NCBI GenBank assembly: GCA_034007705.1
Contig: JAVEQK010000001.1
Span: 221,054 to 285,053, forward strand
Direction of reading: 5' to 3'
Length of the DNA stretch: 64,000 nucleotides
Source of the DNA: UBA10518 sp022837185
Lineage (GTDB): Bacteria; Desulfobacterota; Desulfobulbia; Desulfobulbales; Desulfobulbaceae
In this document: one piece after another, positions 19,481 to 29,504 of the stretch
How positions within the stretch are numbered: position 1 is the first letter of the stretch
Layout: every line of letters starts with the position of its first letter
The notes under the pieces: model-generated
Told to the model about the DNA's origin: nothing
The model's database searches: none
The model's input: the letters and a program-made list of their open reading frames with translations, nothing else
Program-made: the position numbers and the translations under genes

Positions 19481-19864
19481 ATGAGACATAGAAAGGCCGG
19501 CCGTAAACTGGGCCGCACCGCATCACATCGCAAGGCAATGCTCCGGAACATGGTGACTTCCCTGTTCGAGCACGAACGTATTGTCACCACGGTTCCCAAG
19601 GCCAAAGAGGCCCGCCGGGTCGCCGAAAAGATGATCACCCTCGCCAAGCGGGGCGGCCTGCATTCCCGGCGGCAGGCCTATTCGTATATTCAGAGCAAGG
19701 ACGTGGTGGCCAAGCTGTTTGACCTGATCAGCCCCCAGTATGCCGACCGGCAGGGCGGTTATACCCGGATCATCCGCACCGGCAGCCGGCTCGGCGATGC
19801 CGCGCCCATGGCTATCCTTGAGCTGGTCGGGTATGAAGATACCGAACCGGCGGTTGAGGAATAG
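19481..19864 (+). CDS. rplQ: 50S ribosomal protein L17
   Basis: L17 lies near the tunnel exit. The 127-aa product begins MRHRKAGRKLGRTASHRKAM with the LFEHERIVTTVPKAKEARR helix. It is the last gene of the ribosomal array and is followed by a strong terminator 32 bp later. Confidence 0.97.
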   Translation: MRHRKAGRKLGRTASHRKAMLRNMVTSLFEHERIVTTVPKAKEARRVAEKMITLAKRGGLHSRRQAYSYIQSKDVVAKLFDLISPQYADRQGGYTRIIRTGSRLGDAAPMAILELVGYEDTEPAVEE

Positions 19865-19895
19865 TGCCGGAAATCGTCCGAAGACCATGTGACGG

Positions 19896-19937
19896 AAAAG
19901 CTGATATGGCTCGGGCCATATCAGCTTTTTGTTTTTA
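19896..19937 (+). terminator. Rho-independent terminator after rplQ
   Basis: A 15-bp perfect inverted repeat (19896-19910 with 19915-19929) closes a TCGG tetraloop and ends in T-rich sequence to 19937. It ends the ribosomal protein array. The next start codon lies immediately downstream. Confidence 0.92.
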
Positions 19938-19940
19938 ACG

Positions 19941-20717
19941 ATGCCCAACATCATCCCCGATCAGGAAATGATTCCCGAGGGCCGCACGGTGGTCGGCCCG
20001 GAACCCTTTCAGTTTCGCTGTCATCCCGGTGTCGGATGTTTCAAGATCTGCTGCCGCCGGCTGGAACTGTACCTCTACCCCTACGATGTCCTCCGGCTCA
20101 AGACCTCCCTCAACATCCATTCCGCTCTCTTTCTGAGAAAACATGTCCGCCTCGCGCCCGGGAGTCATCCTTTTTTTCCCTCGGTCATGCTGAACATGCG
20201 CGATGATGTTGAGCATACCTGCCCCTTCCTGGGGGAAAAGGGATGTTCGGTCTATCCCGACAGGCCGACGGCCTGCAGGACGTATCCCCTGGAACGGGCG
20301 GTGGAGAAGAGGGAGGGAGAGGCCCGTCTCCACACCCATTACTTCATGACCCATCATGCTTACTGCCTCGGCCACGGCGAACGGAATGCCTATACCCTGG
20401 ACCAGTGGGAACGGGAGCAGATGCTCTATGAATACAACCTGATGGGCGACCTCTGGGCCGAGATCGATGCTTTTTTCGCCTCCAACCCCTGGCAGGGAGA
20501 GGGCACCGCCGGCCCCCTGCAGCAACTGGCCTTCATGGTCTGCTATAATATCGATGATTTCCGTGCATATGTTGCGCAACACCGTCTGTTGCAGCGATTT
20601 GCCCTTGACAGGAGCAGGCGGCGGCGCATCGAGCGGGACGACGAGGAGCTGCTGAAATTCGGATTCGAATGGCTGCTCCATGTCCTCGGTGGTGCCTCGC
20701 CGCTGCGGCCCAGGTAG
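19941..20717 (+). CDS. YkgJ-family cysteine cluster protein
   Basis: The 258-aa product resembles the YkgJ / CxxCxxCC family of putative Zn or Fe binding proteins. The N-terminal half has GVGCFKICCRR, then CPFLGEKGCSVYPDRPTACR with TYPLE, the spaced cysteines that define the family. No signal peptide is visible. The start is uncertain: the ATG at 19941 lies right after the terminator T-tract and has no clear ribosome-binding site; a second ATG at 19968 follows CAGGAA. The function of this family is unknown. It stands alone between the alpha operon and rpsB. Confidence 0.8.
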   Translation: MPNIIPDQEMIPEGRTVVGPEPFQFRCHPGVGCFKICCRRLELYLYPYDVLRLKTSLNIHSALFLRKHVRLAPGSHPFFPSVMLNMRDDVEHTCPFLGEKGCSVYPDRPTACRTYPLERAVEKREGEARLHTHYFMTHHAYCLGHGERNAYTLDQWEREQMLYEYNLMGDLWAEIDAFFASNPWQGEGTAGPLQQLAFMVCYNIDDFRAYVAQHRLLQRFALDRSRRRRIERDDEELLKFGFEWLLHVLGGASPLRPR

Positions 20718-20814
20718 CTTTGTTCCTGCCGGTTCAGGCTGCCCGGCCCGCACCGCCTCACTGTCATCTCCCCGCCCGCCTGCACCGCTATCGGCTGTTC
20801 CCGCGGCGAATATA

Positions 20815-20979
20815 TTGAAATAATGCAATGGCTGTGGTAAAAAGAAAGATTGCAGTTAATTCTTACCCCGGGGCGGAGTCCCGGGCAACCACACACATCC
20901 CGCTATCGCCCTTTGGTGTCCTTGTCAGGATCGGGCCCAGGGATGGAGGAACAACCATAAACCAACCGGAGGACGAATC
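20815..20979 (+). promoter_or_regulatory. Promoter and leader of rpsB-tsf
   Basis: TTGAAA (20815-20820) and TAAAAA (20838-20843) are separated by 17 bases. The about 130-nt leader contains a GC-rich hairpin around 20866-20885 (CCGGG / CCCGG arms). S2 autoregulation through its leader is known in other proteobacteria; here this is only a suggestion. Confidence 0.5.
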
Positions 20980-21777
20980 ATGACACAGGTAACCATGCGA
21001 CAGATGCTCGAGGCAGGGCTGCATTTCGGCCATCAGACCAGAAGATGGAATCCCAAGATGAAGCCGTACATCTACGGGCCCCGCAACGGCATCTACATCA
21101 TCAACCTTGACGCCACCATGCGGCAATTCAGACATGCGTACGAGTTTACCGTTGACCTGGTCGCCGGGGGAGGCAACCTTCTTTTTGTCGGCACCAAAAG
21201 ACAGGCCCAGGACATCATCACCCAGGAGGCGGAGCGGTGCGGCATGCCCTATATCAACTATCGCTGGCTCGGCGGCATGCTGACCAATTTTCAGACCATC
21301 AGGCTGTCCGTTGACCGGTTGAAGAAAATTGAGGCCATGAAAGAAGACGGCACCATCAACCGGTTTCCGAAAAAGGAAATCCTGATGATGGACAAGGAGC
21401 TCGGCAAGCTGAACCGCAACCTGGGCGGTATAAAGCAGATGCGCACCCTGCCGGATGCCCTGTTCGTCGTTGACCCGAAGAACGAGGAGATTGCCGTCAG
21501 CGAGGCCAATAAACTGAACATCCCGGTCATCGCCCTGACCGACACGAACTGCGACCCCGACGGCATCGATTATCTCATCCCGGGAAATGACGATGCGATC
21601 AGGTCGATCAAGCTTATTTCCTCCCTGGTTGCCGAGGCAGTCATGGAAGGCAAGGCCCGCCGGGGCGAACAGGAAGAAGTCGGGGTTGAGGAGATGGAAG
21701 CCGCCATGCAGGCCCAATCCGTTGAAGAGACGGCTGGAGGCACGGAAAGCGCGGAACCGCCCCAGGACAAGGAATAG
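20980..21777 (+). CDS. rpsB: 30S ribosomal protein S2
   Basis: S2 is a late assembly protein bound through S1. The 265-aa product contains LEAGLHFGHQTRRWNPKMK, YIYGPRNGIYIINL, GTKRQAQ and TDTNCDPDGIDY, all standard. The C-terminal tail is acidic and Gly-rich. AGGAGG-like sequence precedes the ATG. rpsB-tsf-pyrH-frr order follows. Confidence 0.97.
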   Translation: MTQVTMRQMLEAGLHFGHQTRRWNPKMKPYIYGPRNGIYIINLDATMRQFRHAYEFTVDLVAGGGNLLFVGTKRQAQDIITQEAERCGMPYINYRWLGGMLTNFQTIRLSVDRLKKIEAMKEDGTINRFPKKEILMMDKELGKLNRNLGGIKQMRTLPDALFVVDPKNEEIAVSEANKLNIPVIALTDTNCDPDGIDYLIPGNDDAIRSIKLISSLVAEAVMEGKARRGEQEEVGVEEMEAAMQAQSVEETAGGTESAEPPQDKE

Positions 21778-21858
21778 TCAGACCGCCGTCCGGCAGACAG
21801 TGCAGGGACCCGGGGGTCCCTCCTGCCTATCCGAATTTACATCATAAAGGAGAACAGC

Positions 21859-22452
21859 GTGAATATTACAAGCCAGATGGTCAAAGAACTGCGTGATAAG
21901 ACCAATGCCGGCATGATGGACTGCAAAAAGGCCCTTACCGAAACGGCCGGAGACATGGAAAAGGCGATTGACCTCCTGCGCCAGAAAGGGTTGGCGGTTG
22001 CCCGGAAGAGGGCGGATCGCGTGACCAGCCAGGGAGTAGTGGAAAGCTATATCCATGCCGGCGCCAAGCTGGGCGTCCTGGTCGAAGTGGGGTGCGAAAC
22101 GGATTTCGTTGCCAAGACCGATGATTTTGTCGCCTTTGCCAGGGATGTCGCCATGCACATAGCCGCATCCAGTCCCGTCGCCGTGACCAGGGAGGAAGTG
22201 CCCGCCGAACTGATTGAACGGGAGCGTGAGATTTACAAGGCCCAGGCCCTTGAATCGGGTAAGCCGGAAAGCATTGTCGACAAGATTGTGAGCGGCAAGA
22301 TCGACAAGTTCATGGCCGAGATATGTCTCATGGAGCAGAAATTTGTCAAGAATCCCGACCTGACGGTCCAGGATCTGCTCAATGAGCTCATTGCCAAAAT
22401 GGGCGAAAACATCTCCATCAAACGGTTCGCGCGTTTTCAGATAGGCGCTTGA
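21859..22452 (+). CDS. tsf: Elongation factor Ts, short form
   Basis: EF-Ts exchanges GDP on EF-Tu. The 197-aa product has the UBA-like N terminus with KTNAGMMDCKKAL and the core CETDFVAK motif. It is the short type with one core subdomain, like that of Thermus and many Desulfobacterota, rather than the about 280-aa E. coli type. Confidence 0.95.
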   Translation: MNITSQMVKELRDKTNAGMMDCKKALTETAGDMEKAIDLLRQKGLAVARKRADRVTSQGVVESYIHAGAKLGVLVEVGCETDFVAKTDDFVAFARDVAMHIAASSPVAVTREEVPAELIEREREIYKAQALESGKPESIVDKIVSGKIDKFMAEICLMEQKFVKNPDLTVQDLLNELIAKMGENISIKRFARFQIGA

Positions 22453-22524
22453 GGACGGTTCGGCATCAAGACAATGACCGGAGGGAGGCATGGTCCGGAT
22501 GACCGGCAAACGGAGGAACACCGG

Positions 22525-23235
22525 GTGAAATATAAGCGCATCCTGCTCAAACTGAGCGGCGAGGCTTTGATGGGGGACGGCTCGTTCGGCATCAGTCTGG
22601 AAATGATCAGCCATGTGGCCCGTGAAATCAAAACGGTCCATGAACGAAATGTCCAGCTCGCTCTGGTGATCGGAGCCGGCAATATCTTTCGCGGTGTTGC
22701 CGGCGCCGTCAAGGGAATGGACCGGGCGGCGGCCGACAACATGGGCATGCTGGCCACGGTGATCAACAGCCTGGCCGTTCAGGATGCCCTGGAAAACGAG
22801 GGGATGCCGACCCGGGTCATGTCCGCCATTCCCATGGACACCGTCTGTGAACCGTATATCCGCCGGCGGGCCATTCGTCACCTGGAAAAAGGACGGATAG
22901 TTATCTTCGCGGCCGGGACGGGGAATCCCTATTTCACCACCGACACCGCTTCTGTTCTGCGGGCGCTGGAAATCGAGTGCGAAGTGGTTATGAAGGCCAC
23001 CAGGGTGGACGGCGTTTATGATCAGGATCCGGAAAAGAATCCCGAGGCCGTCCGCTTTGACCACCTGAATTACACCCGGGTCCTGCACCAGGACCTCCGG
23101 GTGATGGACGCCTCGGCCATTTCCCTCGCCCGGGAGGAAAAGCTGCCCATTCTGGTGTTCAACATGAAAATCCCCGGCAACATAGTCCGGGCGGCGGCCG
23201 GCGATGCCATCGGCACCCTGATCACGGCGGGGTGA
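22525..23235 (+). CDS. pyrH: UMP kinase
   Basis: Phosphorylates UMP to UDP with ATP. The GTG at 22525, seven bases after CGGAGGA, gives a 236-aa protein starting with YKRILLKLSGEALMG, the usual size; the open frame from 22474 would add 17 residues not seen in the family. GAGNIFRG, the TDTASVLRALEIECE and ATRVDGVYDQDP segments are characteristic. Confidence 0.94.
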   Translation: MKYKRILLKLSGEALMGDGSFGISLEMISHVAREIKTVHERNVQLALVIGAGNIFRGVAGAVKGMDRAAADNMGMLATVINSLAVQDALENEGMPTRVMSAIPMDTVCEPYIRRRAIRHLEKGRIVIFAAGTGNPYFTTDTASVLRALEIECEVVMKATRVDGVYDQDPEKNPEAVRFDHLNYTRVLHQDLRVMDASAISLAREEKLPILVFNMKIPGNIVRAAAGDAIGTLITAG

Positions 23236-23294
23236 TCGGAACCGGGCCTCCTCTGTCCAGGAATGAACGCGCAACCACAGCCTGAGGAGTGATG

Positions 23295-23852
23295 ATGTCA
23301 AGAGAAGTAATCGAACAGTTGAATGAAAAGATGAACAGCAGCGTGGACGCTCTGAAAAGGGAATTGGTCAAGATCAGGACGGGCCGGGCCTCCCTTTCTC
23401 TGCTCGATGACATTACCGTTGATGCCTACGGGACAAAGATGCCCCTGAATCAGGTCGGCACGCTGACCATTCCCGAAAGCAGGTTGATTGTTATCCAGCC
23501 CTGGGACCCGCAGATGCTGTCGGCCATTGAAAAGGCCATTCTCTCTTCCGACCTTGGCCTGACCCCTTCCAACGACGGGAAGGTCATCCGCCTCAACATC
23601 CCCCAGCTCACCGAGGAACGGCGCAAGGAGCTCGTCAAGCAGGTCAGAAAAATATCCGAAGAGTTCAGGGTTGCGATCCGCAATATCCGCCGGGAAGCCA
23701 ATGACAGCCTGAAGAACATGAAAAAGGACAAGGAAATTTCCGAGGACGACATGTTTCGGTTGCAGGACGAAGCCCAGAAAGTGACCGACAGCTTTATCAG
23801 GAAGATTGACGAGATTTCCGCCGGCAAGGAAAAGGAAGTCATGGAAGTGTGA
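23295..23852 (+). CDS. frr: Ribosome recycling factor
   Basis: RRF splits post-termination ribosomes with EF-G. The 185-aa product has KIRTGRASLSLLD, the PESRLIVIQPWD segment and the three-helix bundle ending EMSAGKEKEVMEV-like sequence. Start at 23295 fits the GAGGAG at 23284-23289; two further in-frame starts lie three and six bases upstream. Its end overlaps the next gene by four bases. Confidence 0.95.
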   Translation: MSREVIEQLNEKMNSSVDALKRELVKIRTGRASLSLLDDITVDAYGTKMPLNQVGTLTIPESRLIVIQPWDPQMLSAIEKAILSSDLGLTPSNDGKVIRLNIPQLTEERRKELVKQVRKISEEFRVAIRNIRREANDSLKNMKKDKEISEDDMFRLQDEAQKVTDSFIRKIDEISAGKEKEVMEV

Positions 23853-24622
23853 AGGATTTCCTTTGCCAGAACAGCATGGGTGAGGCGCCAAGCATCGATT
23901 CCGGTCAGATTCCACGACATGTCGCCATTGTCATGGACGGGAACGGCCGCTGGGCAGAAGAAAGGCGGCGGCCCCGCCTGTTCGGCCACCAGGCCGGCGT
24001 CAGATCGGTCCGTACCGTTGTCGAAACGGCCAGGGAAATCGGCATACAGTATCTGACCCTGTACGCCTTCTCCACGGAAAACTGGCGCCGTCCCTCCATT
24101 GAAGTCAAGGGTCTCATGACCCTGCTGAAATCCTATCTTGACTCGGAACAGGAGAACATGCTCCGCAACAGCATCCGCCTGCGGTGCCTGGGGGAGCATC
24201 AGAATCTGCCGGGCGAGGTGCAGGCTGCCCTGGCCAGGGTCATTGACGCCACTTCCGGATGCAGGGCGATGACGCTCAATCTTGCCCTGAGTTACGGCGG
24301 CCGCAGCGAGATCATCCATGCCGTCCGGGAACTGGCGTCCCAATGCGTCGCGGGAACGCTGTCGGTCGATGACCTGGATGAACAGAGGTTAAGTGATCAT
24401 CTGTACACCGGCGGGCAGCCGGATCCGGACCTCTTCATCCGCACGGGCGGAGAGAACAGGCTGTCCAATTTCCTGCTGTGGCAGTCTTCCTACGCGGAAC
24501 TGTACTTTACGGAGATAAAATGGCCTGATTTCGGCCGGGAAGAGTTTCTGGAAGCGTTACGGAGCTACGGCCTCAGGCAGCGACGATTCGGCAAAACCGG
24601 CACCCAGCTCCGAAAGGGATGA
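23849..24622 (+). CDS. uppS: Isoprenyl (undecaprenyl) diphosphate synthase
   Basis: Condenses isopentenyl diphosphate in cis to make the C55 carrier lipid for cell wall synthesis. The 257-aa product begins at GTG 23849 (GTGA overlap with frr). Motifs: MDGNGRWA with the catalytic aspartate, LTLYAFSTENW, and RTGGENRLSNFLLWQ. Adjacent to cdsA and dxr, linking isoprenoid and lipid synthesis. Confidence 0.95.
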   Translation: MKDFLCQNSMGEAPSIDSGQIPRHVAIVMDGNGRWAEERRRPRLFGHQAGVRSVRTVVETAREIGIQYLTLYAFSTENWRRPSIEVKGLMTLLKSYLDSEQENMLRNSIRLRCLGEHQNLPGEVQAALARVIDATSGCRAMTLNLALSYGGRSEIIHAVRELASQCVAGTLSVDDLDEQRLSDHLYTGGQPDPDLFIRTGGENRLSNFLLWQSSYAELYFTEIKWPDFGREEFLEALRSYGLRQRRFGKTGTQLRKG

Positions 24623-25418
24623 TTATTGTGAAGCGTCTTGTCCCCGGTCTGGTTATGACAGCGTTGTGGGTTCTGATCCTCATCGCCGGGTCAGCCTCGC
24701 TGTTCTGGCTGCTGATTGTCTGTACCGCCGCTCTCGGACTGCGGGAATATTACCGCATGACCTTTGCCGGGGTTTCCGGCCTGCCGCGCTGGCTGTTCGT
24801 CGCCGTCAGCCTCGTTCCCGTCCTGGCAGTGCTGTCGCCGTTGCAAATCTTCCACGCCGCGCTGATTGCCAGTCTGCTGGGCTCGATCCTCCTGGTCCTC
24901 TGGTTGTACCGCCGCCTGGAAAACGGGCTCTATTATCTCTGCTGCAGCTGTCTCGGGACCGTCTACATCAGCCTGTGTCTGGCACACTTGGTTCTGATCC
25001 GCACTCTGCCGCAGGGAGTGGCTTGGCTGCTGGTGCTGACGGCCGTGACCGCGGGGGGGGATACGGGGGCCTATTATGTCGGCCGAACGCTGGGCCGGCG
25101 CAAGCTCTGCCCCCACATCAGTCCGGGGAAAACCGTGGAGGGGGCGATCGGGGGTATTATTGCCGGTTCTCTGTGCGCCATGGTCACCGCCCTTGTTTTT
25201 CTGCCTGAGAGCAATCCCTTGCTGATCCTGGTTGCCGCCGTACCGCTCTGTCTGTTCAGTATTGCGGGAGATCTGACTGAGTCGGTGATCAAGCGTTCCG
25301 CGGGATTCAAGGATTCCGGTACCCTGCTGTTCGGTCACGGCGGCGTCCTCGACCGGATCGACAGCCTGCTGATCACGGGGCCCGTGCTCTATTTTCTTCT
25401 GTATTTCGGCATGCTGCC

Positions 25419-25422
<4 letters not shown>
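24619..25422 (+). CDS. cdsA: Phosphatidate cytidylyltransferase
   Basis: Makes CDP-diacylglycerol from phosphatidic acid and CTP in the inner membrane. The 267-aa product has about seven to eight hydrophobic segments and the C-terminal family signature SVIKRSAGFKDSG with FGHGGVLDRID. Four-base overlaps join it to uppS and dxr. Confidence 0.94.
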
Positions 25423-26591
<1,169 letters not shown>

Positions 26592-26597
26592 CTGCTC

Positions 26598-27683
26598 ATG
26601 AATTCACTCATTTCCTTTATTATCGTCCTCGGCGTCCTGGTCTTTGTGCACGAACTCGGCCATTTTCTCTTTGCCAAGCTGTTCGGGGTCAGGGTTCTCA
26701 AGTTCTCCCTCGGATTCGGCAACAAAATCGCCGGCAGGAAGTGGGGGGAGACCGAATACCTGATCAGCGCCTTTCCCCTGGGGGGCTATGTCAAGATGTT
26801 CGGCGAAAACCCCGGTGAGCAGATCGAGCAGTCGGAACGGCGGCGCTCCTTTTCCCACAAGGCCGTCTGGCAGCGTTTCGGCATTGTTGCCGGCGGCCCG
26901 GTGTTCAATCTCTTTTTTGCCGTGGTCCTGTTTTTCGGCATGTTTGCCATCGCCGGACTTCCCGAACCGGTGGACACCACCCGCATCGGTCAGGTGTCAC
27001 CGGATTCGGCGGCGGAAGCGGCGGGCATCAAACCCGGTGATACGGTGCTCAGCATCGACGGGCGGGAAACCGCGTCGTGGACCGATATATCGGAAACGAT
27101 CCGAAACAGCGGCGGGCGGGAAATTGAACTGCTGATCGACCGGGAAGGGGAGCAGCTGGTCATCCGGGCGGTTCCGGTCATGGAAAAGACCAGGAACATA
27201 TTCGGGGAGGAGGTCGGGGAACGCTACATGCTTGGCATCACCCGCAGTGAAGGAATCGTCTACCAGGACACGACCCTGCCGGAAGCCCTGCGGGCCGCGG
27301 CCATTCAGACCTGGAACCTGATCTACCTGACCATCCTCGGAATAATCAAGATTATCGAACGGGTGGTGCCGGCCTCGGAACTGGGCGGCCCCATCCGGAT
27401 CGCCGAACTGGCCGGGCAGCAGATGGAGGCCGGATGGATGAACCTGCTGTATTTCATGGGCCTGCTCAGCGTCAACCTGGGAATTTTGAACCTGCTGCCG
27501 ATTCCGGTTCTTGACGGCGGACACCTTGTTTTTCTGACCATTGAAGGCATACGGCGCCGGCCCCTGAGCGACAAGGCCATGGAGATGAGCCAGAAAGTGG
27601 GGCTGTTTCTGCTCGTTTCCCTGATGGTTTTCGTATTCTACAATGATATTCTCAGGCTGGTGCAAAGGTGGATGGGGTCCTGA
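26598..27683 (+). CDS. rseP: RIP site-2 zinc metalloprotease
   Basis: Intramembrane protease that trims membrane-bound regulators such as anti-sigma factors. The 361-aa product has HELGH at residues 18-22 in the first membrane segment, one PDZ domain (about 125-200, SAAEAAGIKPGDTVLSIDG), and NLLPIPVLDGGH with the third metal ligand. Its end overlaps tsaB by 16 bases. Confidence 0.94.
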   Translation: MNSLISFIIVLGVLVFVHELGHFLFAKLFGVRVLKFSLGFGNKIAGRKWGETEYLISAFPLGGYVKMFGENPGEQIEQSERRRSFSHKAVWQRFGIVAGGPVFNLFFAVVLFFGMFAIAGLPEPVDTTRIGQVSPDSAAEAAGIKPGDTVLSIDGRETASWTDISETIRNSGGREIELLIDREGEQLVIRAVPVMEKTRNIFGEEVGERYMLGITRSEGIVYQDTTLPEALRAAAIQTWNLIYLTILGIIKIIERVVPASELGGPIRIAELAGQQMEAGWMNLLYFMGLLSVNLGILNLLPIPVLDGGHLVFLTIEGIRRRPLSDKAMEMSQKVGLFLLVSLMVFVFYNDILRLVQRWMGS

Positions 27684-28384
27684 TTCTTGCCATTGAGACG
27701 GCCACAGCCTGCGGGAGCGTCAGCCTGACCGGCGGGGGGGCGGCCCGTTTCCGTTTGCTGGCGGAATGCAGCGTCCAGCCCGATACCTCGCACTCCCGAC
27801 GGCTGCTGGGATCGATTGCCTGGCTGATGAACGCGACCGGCGTGCAGTGGCACAACCTCGATGCCGTCGCCGTGAGCCTGGGACCGGGAAGCTTTACCGG
27901 CCTGCGCATCGGCATGGCTGCGGCCAAGGCCATTGCCATGGCGGCCGGCAAACCCCTGGTCGGCGTTCCAACCCTTGATGCTCTTGCCCTGGCCTGCGGC
28001 GGGGAGCAACGGCTCGTCTGCTGCCTGCTGGACGCCAGAAAAGAGGAAGTATACGCGGCTCTTTACCGCATGGACAACACCGGCATGCCGGAACCGCAGG
28101 ACAAGCCTGTGGTTCTTCCACCCGCCGTCCTGCTGCGGGGTATCCGGGAACCGGTCGTCGTTGTCGGGCCGGGGGCATCGGTATACCGTGGGCAGCTGGC
28201 CGGCAATGACCGGGTTGTTTTTTTTCCCGAACACCTGGCGCAGCCCCGGGCGATGTACGTCGGGCTGCTCGGGGCGCGGAAGTTCCTGGCTGGTGACAGG
28301 CTGGATCCGGCCGCGGCCGCGCCGTTGTATGTCCGGGATTCCGACGCCCAGGTCAATCTGAAGCGGAAGGGCAGGCAGGTTTGA
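27668..28384 (+). CDS. tsaB: tRNA threonylcarbamoyladenosine synthesis protein TsaB
   Basis: TsaB is the scaffold partner of TsaD in t6A37 tRNA modification. The 238-aa product from the GTG at 27668 has the ASKHA starts LAIETATACGSVSL, TSHSRRLL and VSLGPGSFTGLRIGMA. It overlaps rseP and is followed by ispG with a stop-start overlap (TGATG). Confidence 0.93.
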   Translation: MDGVLILAIETATACGSVSLTGGGAARFRLLAECSVQPDTSHSRRLLGSIAWLMNATGVQWHNLDAVAVSLGPGSFTGLRIGMAAAKAIAMAAGKPLVGVPTLDALALACGGEQRLVCCLLDARKEEVYAALYRMDNTGMPEPQDKPVVLPPAVLLRGIREPVVVVGPGASVYRGQLAGNDRVVFFPEHLAQPRAMYVGLLGARKFLAGDRLDPAAAAPLYVRDSDAQVNLKRKGRQV

Positions 28385-29460
28385 TGATTCGGCGGCGCCA
28401 GACCAGGCAGATACGGATCGGTGATGTCAGCATCGGCGGCAGCGCGCCCATTTCGGTGCAGTCCATGACCAACACCGATACCCGGGACGCGGGGCGGACC
28501 ATTGCCCAGATCGGGGAGCTGGCGGCGGCGGGGTGCGAAATCGTCAGGGTCGCGGTCCCGGATCCGCAGGCGGCGGCCGCTGTCCGGCAGATCCGCGAAC
28601 ATATTTCCATTTCCCTGATTGCCGATATCCATTTCGACTGGCGCCTGGCGGTCGCCGCCATGGAAAACGGGGCCCAGGGCATCCGCGTCAATCCGGGCAA
28701 CCTCGGGGGCAGGGAGAAGCTCGCCAGGGTGGTGGACGCCGCCAGGATGCACGGGGTGCCCATCCGGGTGGGGGTCAATTCCGGTTCCATCGAGAAGGAT
28801 CTGCTGGCCCGCTACGGCTATCCCACCCCGGCAGACCCTTCCGCGCTCATAGAGAGCGCGCTCAGGAACGTGCGGCTGATCGAGGAGCTCGGTTATACGG
28901 AGATGAAAATCTCCATCAAGTCATCCGATGTCCTGACGACCATCGCCGGATACCGCCGGTTGGCGGAAGTGACCGATTATCCCCTCCATATCGGGGTAAC
29001 GGAGGCGGGCGGCCTGATCCCCGGCACGGTCAAGTCGAGCGTGGCCCTGGGCATCCTGCTTTTCGAGGGGATCGGCGATACGTTTCGCATTTCCCTGACC
29101 AGGGACCCGGTCGAGGAGGTACGGGTCGCCTACGAGCTTCTGCGGGCCCTGCGGATACGGGAGCGGGGACCGGAATTGATCTCGTGTCCGACCTGCGGCC
29201 GGACCAGGATAGACCTGTTTCCCCTGGCCGAGGCGGTTGAGCGCCACCTGCAGACCATGCGGACCTCCCTCAAGGTGGCGGTCATGGGCTGCGTGGTCAA
29301 CGGCCCGGGTGAGGCCAGAGAGGCCGATATCGGCATTGCCGGCGGACACGGCGTGGGGATAATTTTCAAAAAGGGCGAGATTATCAAAAAAGTGAAGGAA
29401 GATGAACTGTTGTCCGTGTTCCTCGAAGAACTGAGGAAAATGGAGGAGGAAAACGGCTAG
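28384..29460 (+). CDS. ispG: 4-Hydroxy-3-methylbut-2-enyl diphosphate synthase
   Basis: Penultimate MEP pathway enzyme with a [4Fe-4S] cluster. The 358-aa product has the TIM barrel start IGGSAPISVQSMTNTDT, the HFDWRLA segment, and the cluster ligands SCPTCGRT and GCVVNGPGE. It begins at ATG 28384 overlapping the tsaB stop. All key residues are intact. Confidence 0.96.
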   Translation: MIRRRQTRQIRIGDVSIGGSAPISVQSMTNTDTRDAGRTIAQIGELAAAGCEIVRVAVPDPQAAAAVRQIREHISISLIADIHFDWRLAVAAMENGAQGIRVNPGNLGGREKLARVVDAARMHGVPIRVGVNSGSIEKDLLARYGYPTPADPSALIESALRNVRLIEELGYTEMKISIKSSDVLTTIAGYRRLAEVTDYPLHIGVTEAGGLIPGTVKSSVALGILLFEGIGDTFRISLTRDPVEEVRVAYELLRALRIRERGPELISCPTCGRTRIDLFPLAEAVERHLQTMRTSLKVAVMGCVVNGPGEAREADIGIAGGHGVGIIFKKGEIIKKVKEDELLSVFLEELRKMEEENG

Positions 29461-29504
29461 CAGGCATCGGCCCACATCAATCTCTTCATCACTGGATACA
29501 GATC

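Noticed and set aside
21778..23301. 507-codon minus-strand frame opposite tsf and pyrH
   Set aside because: Shadow of two conserved genes.
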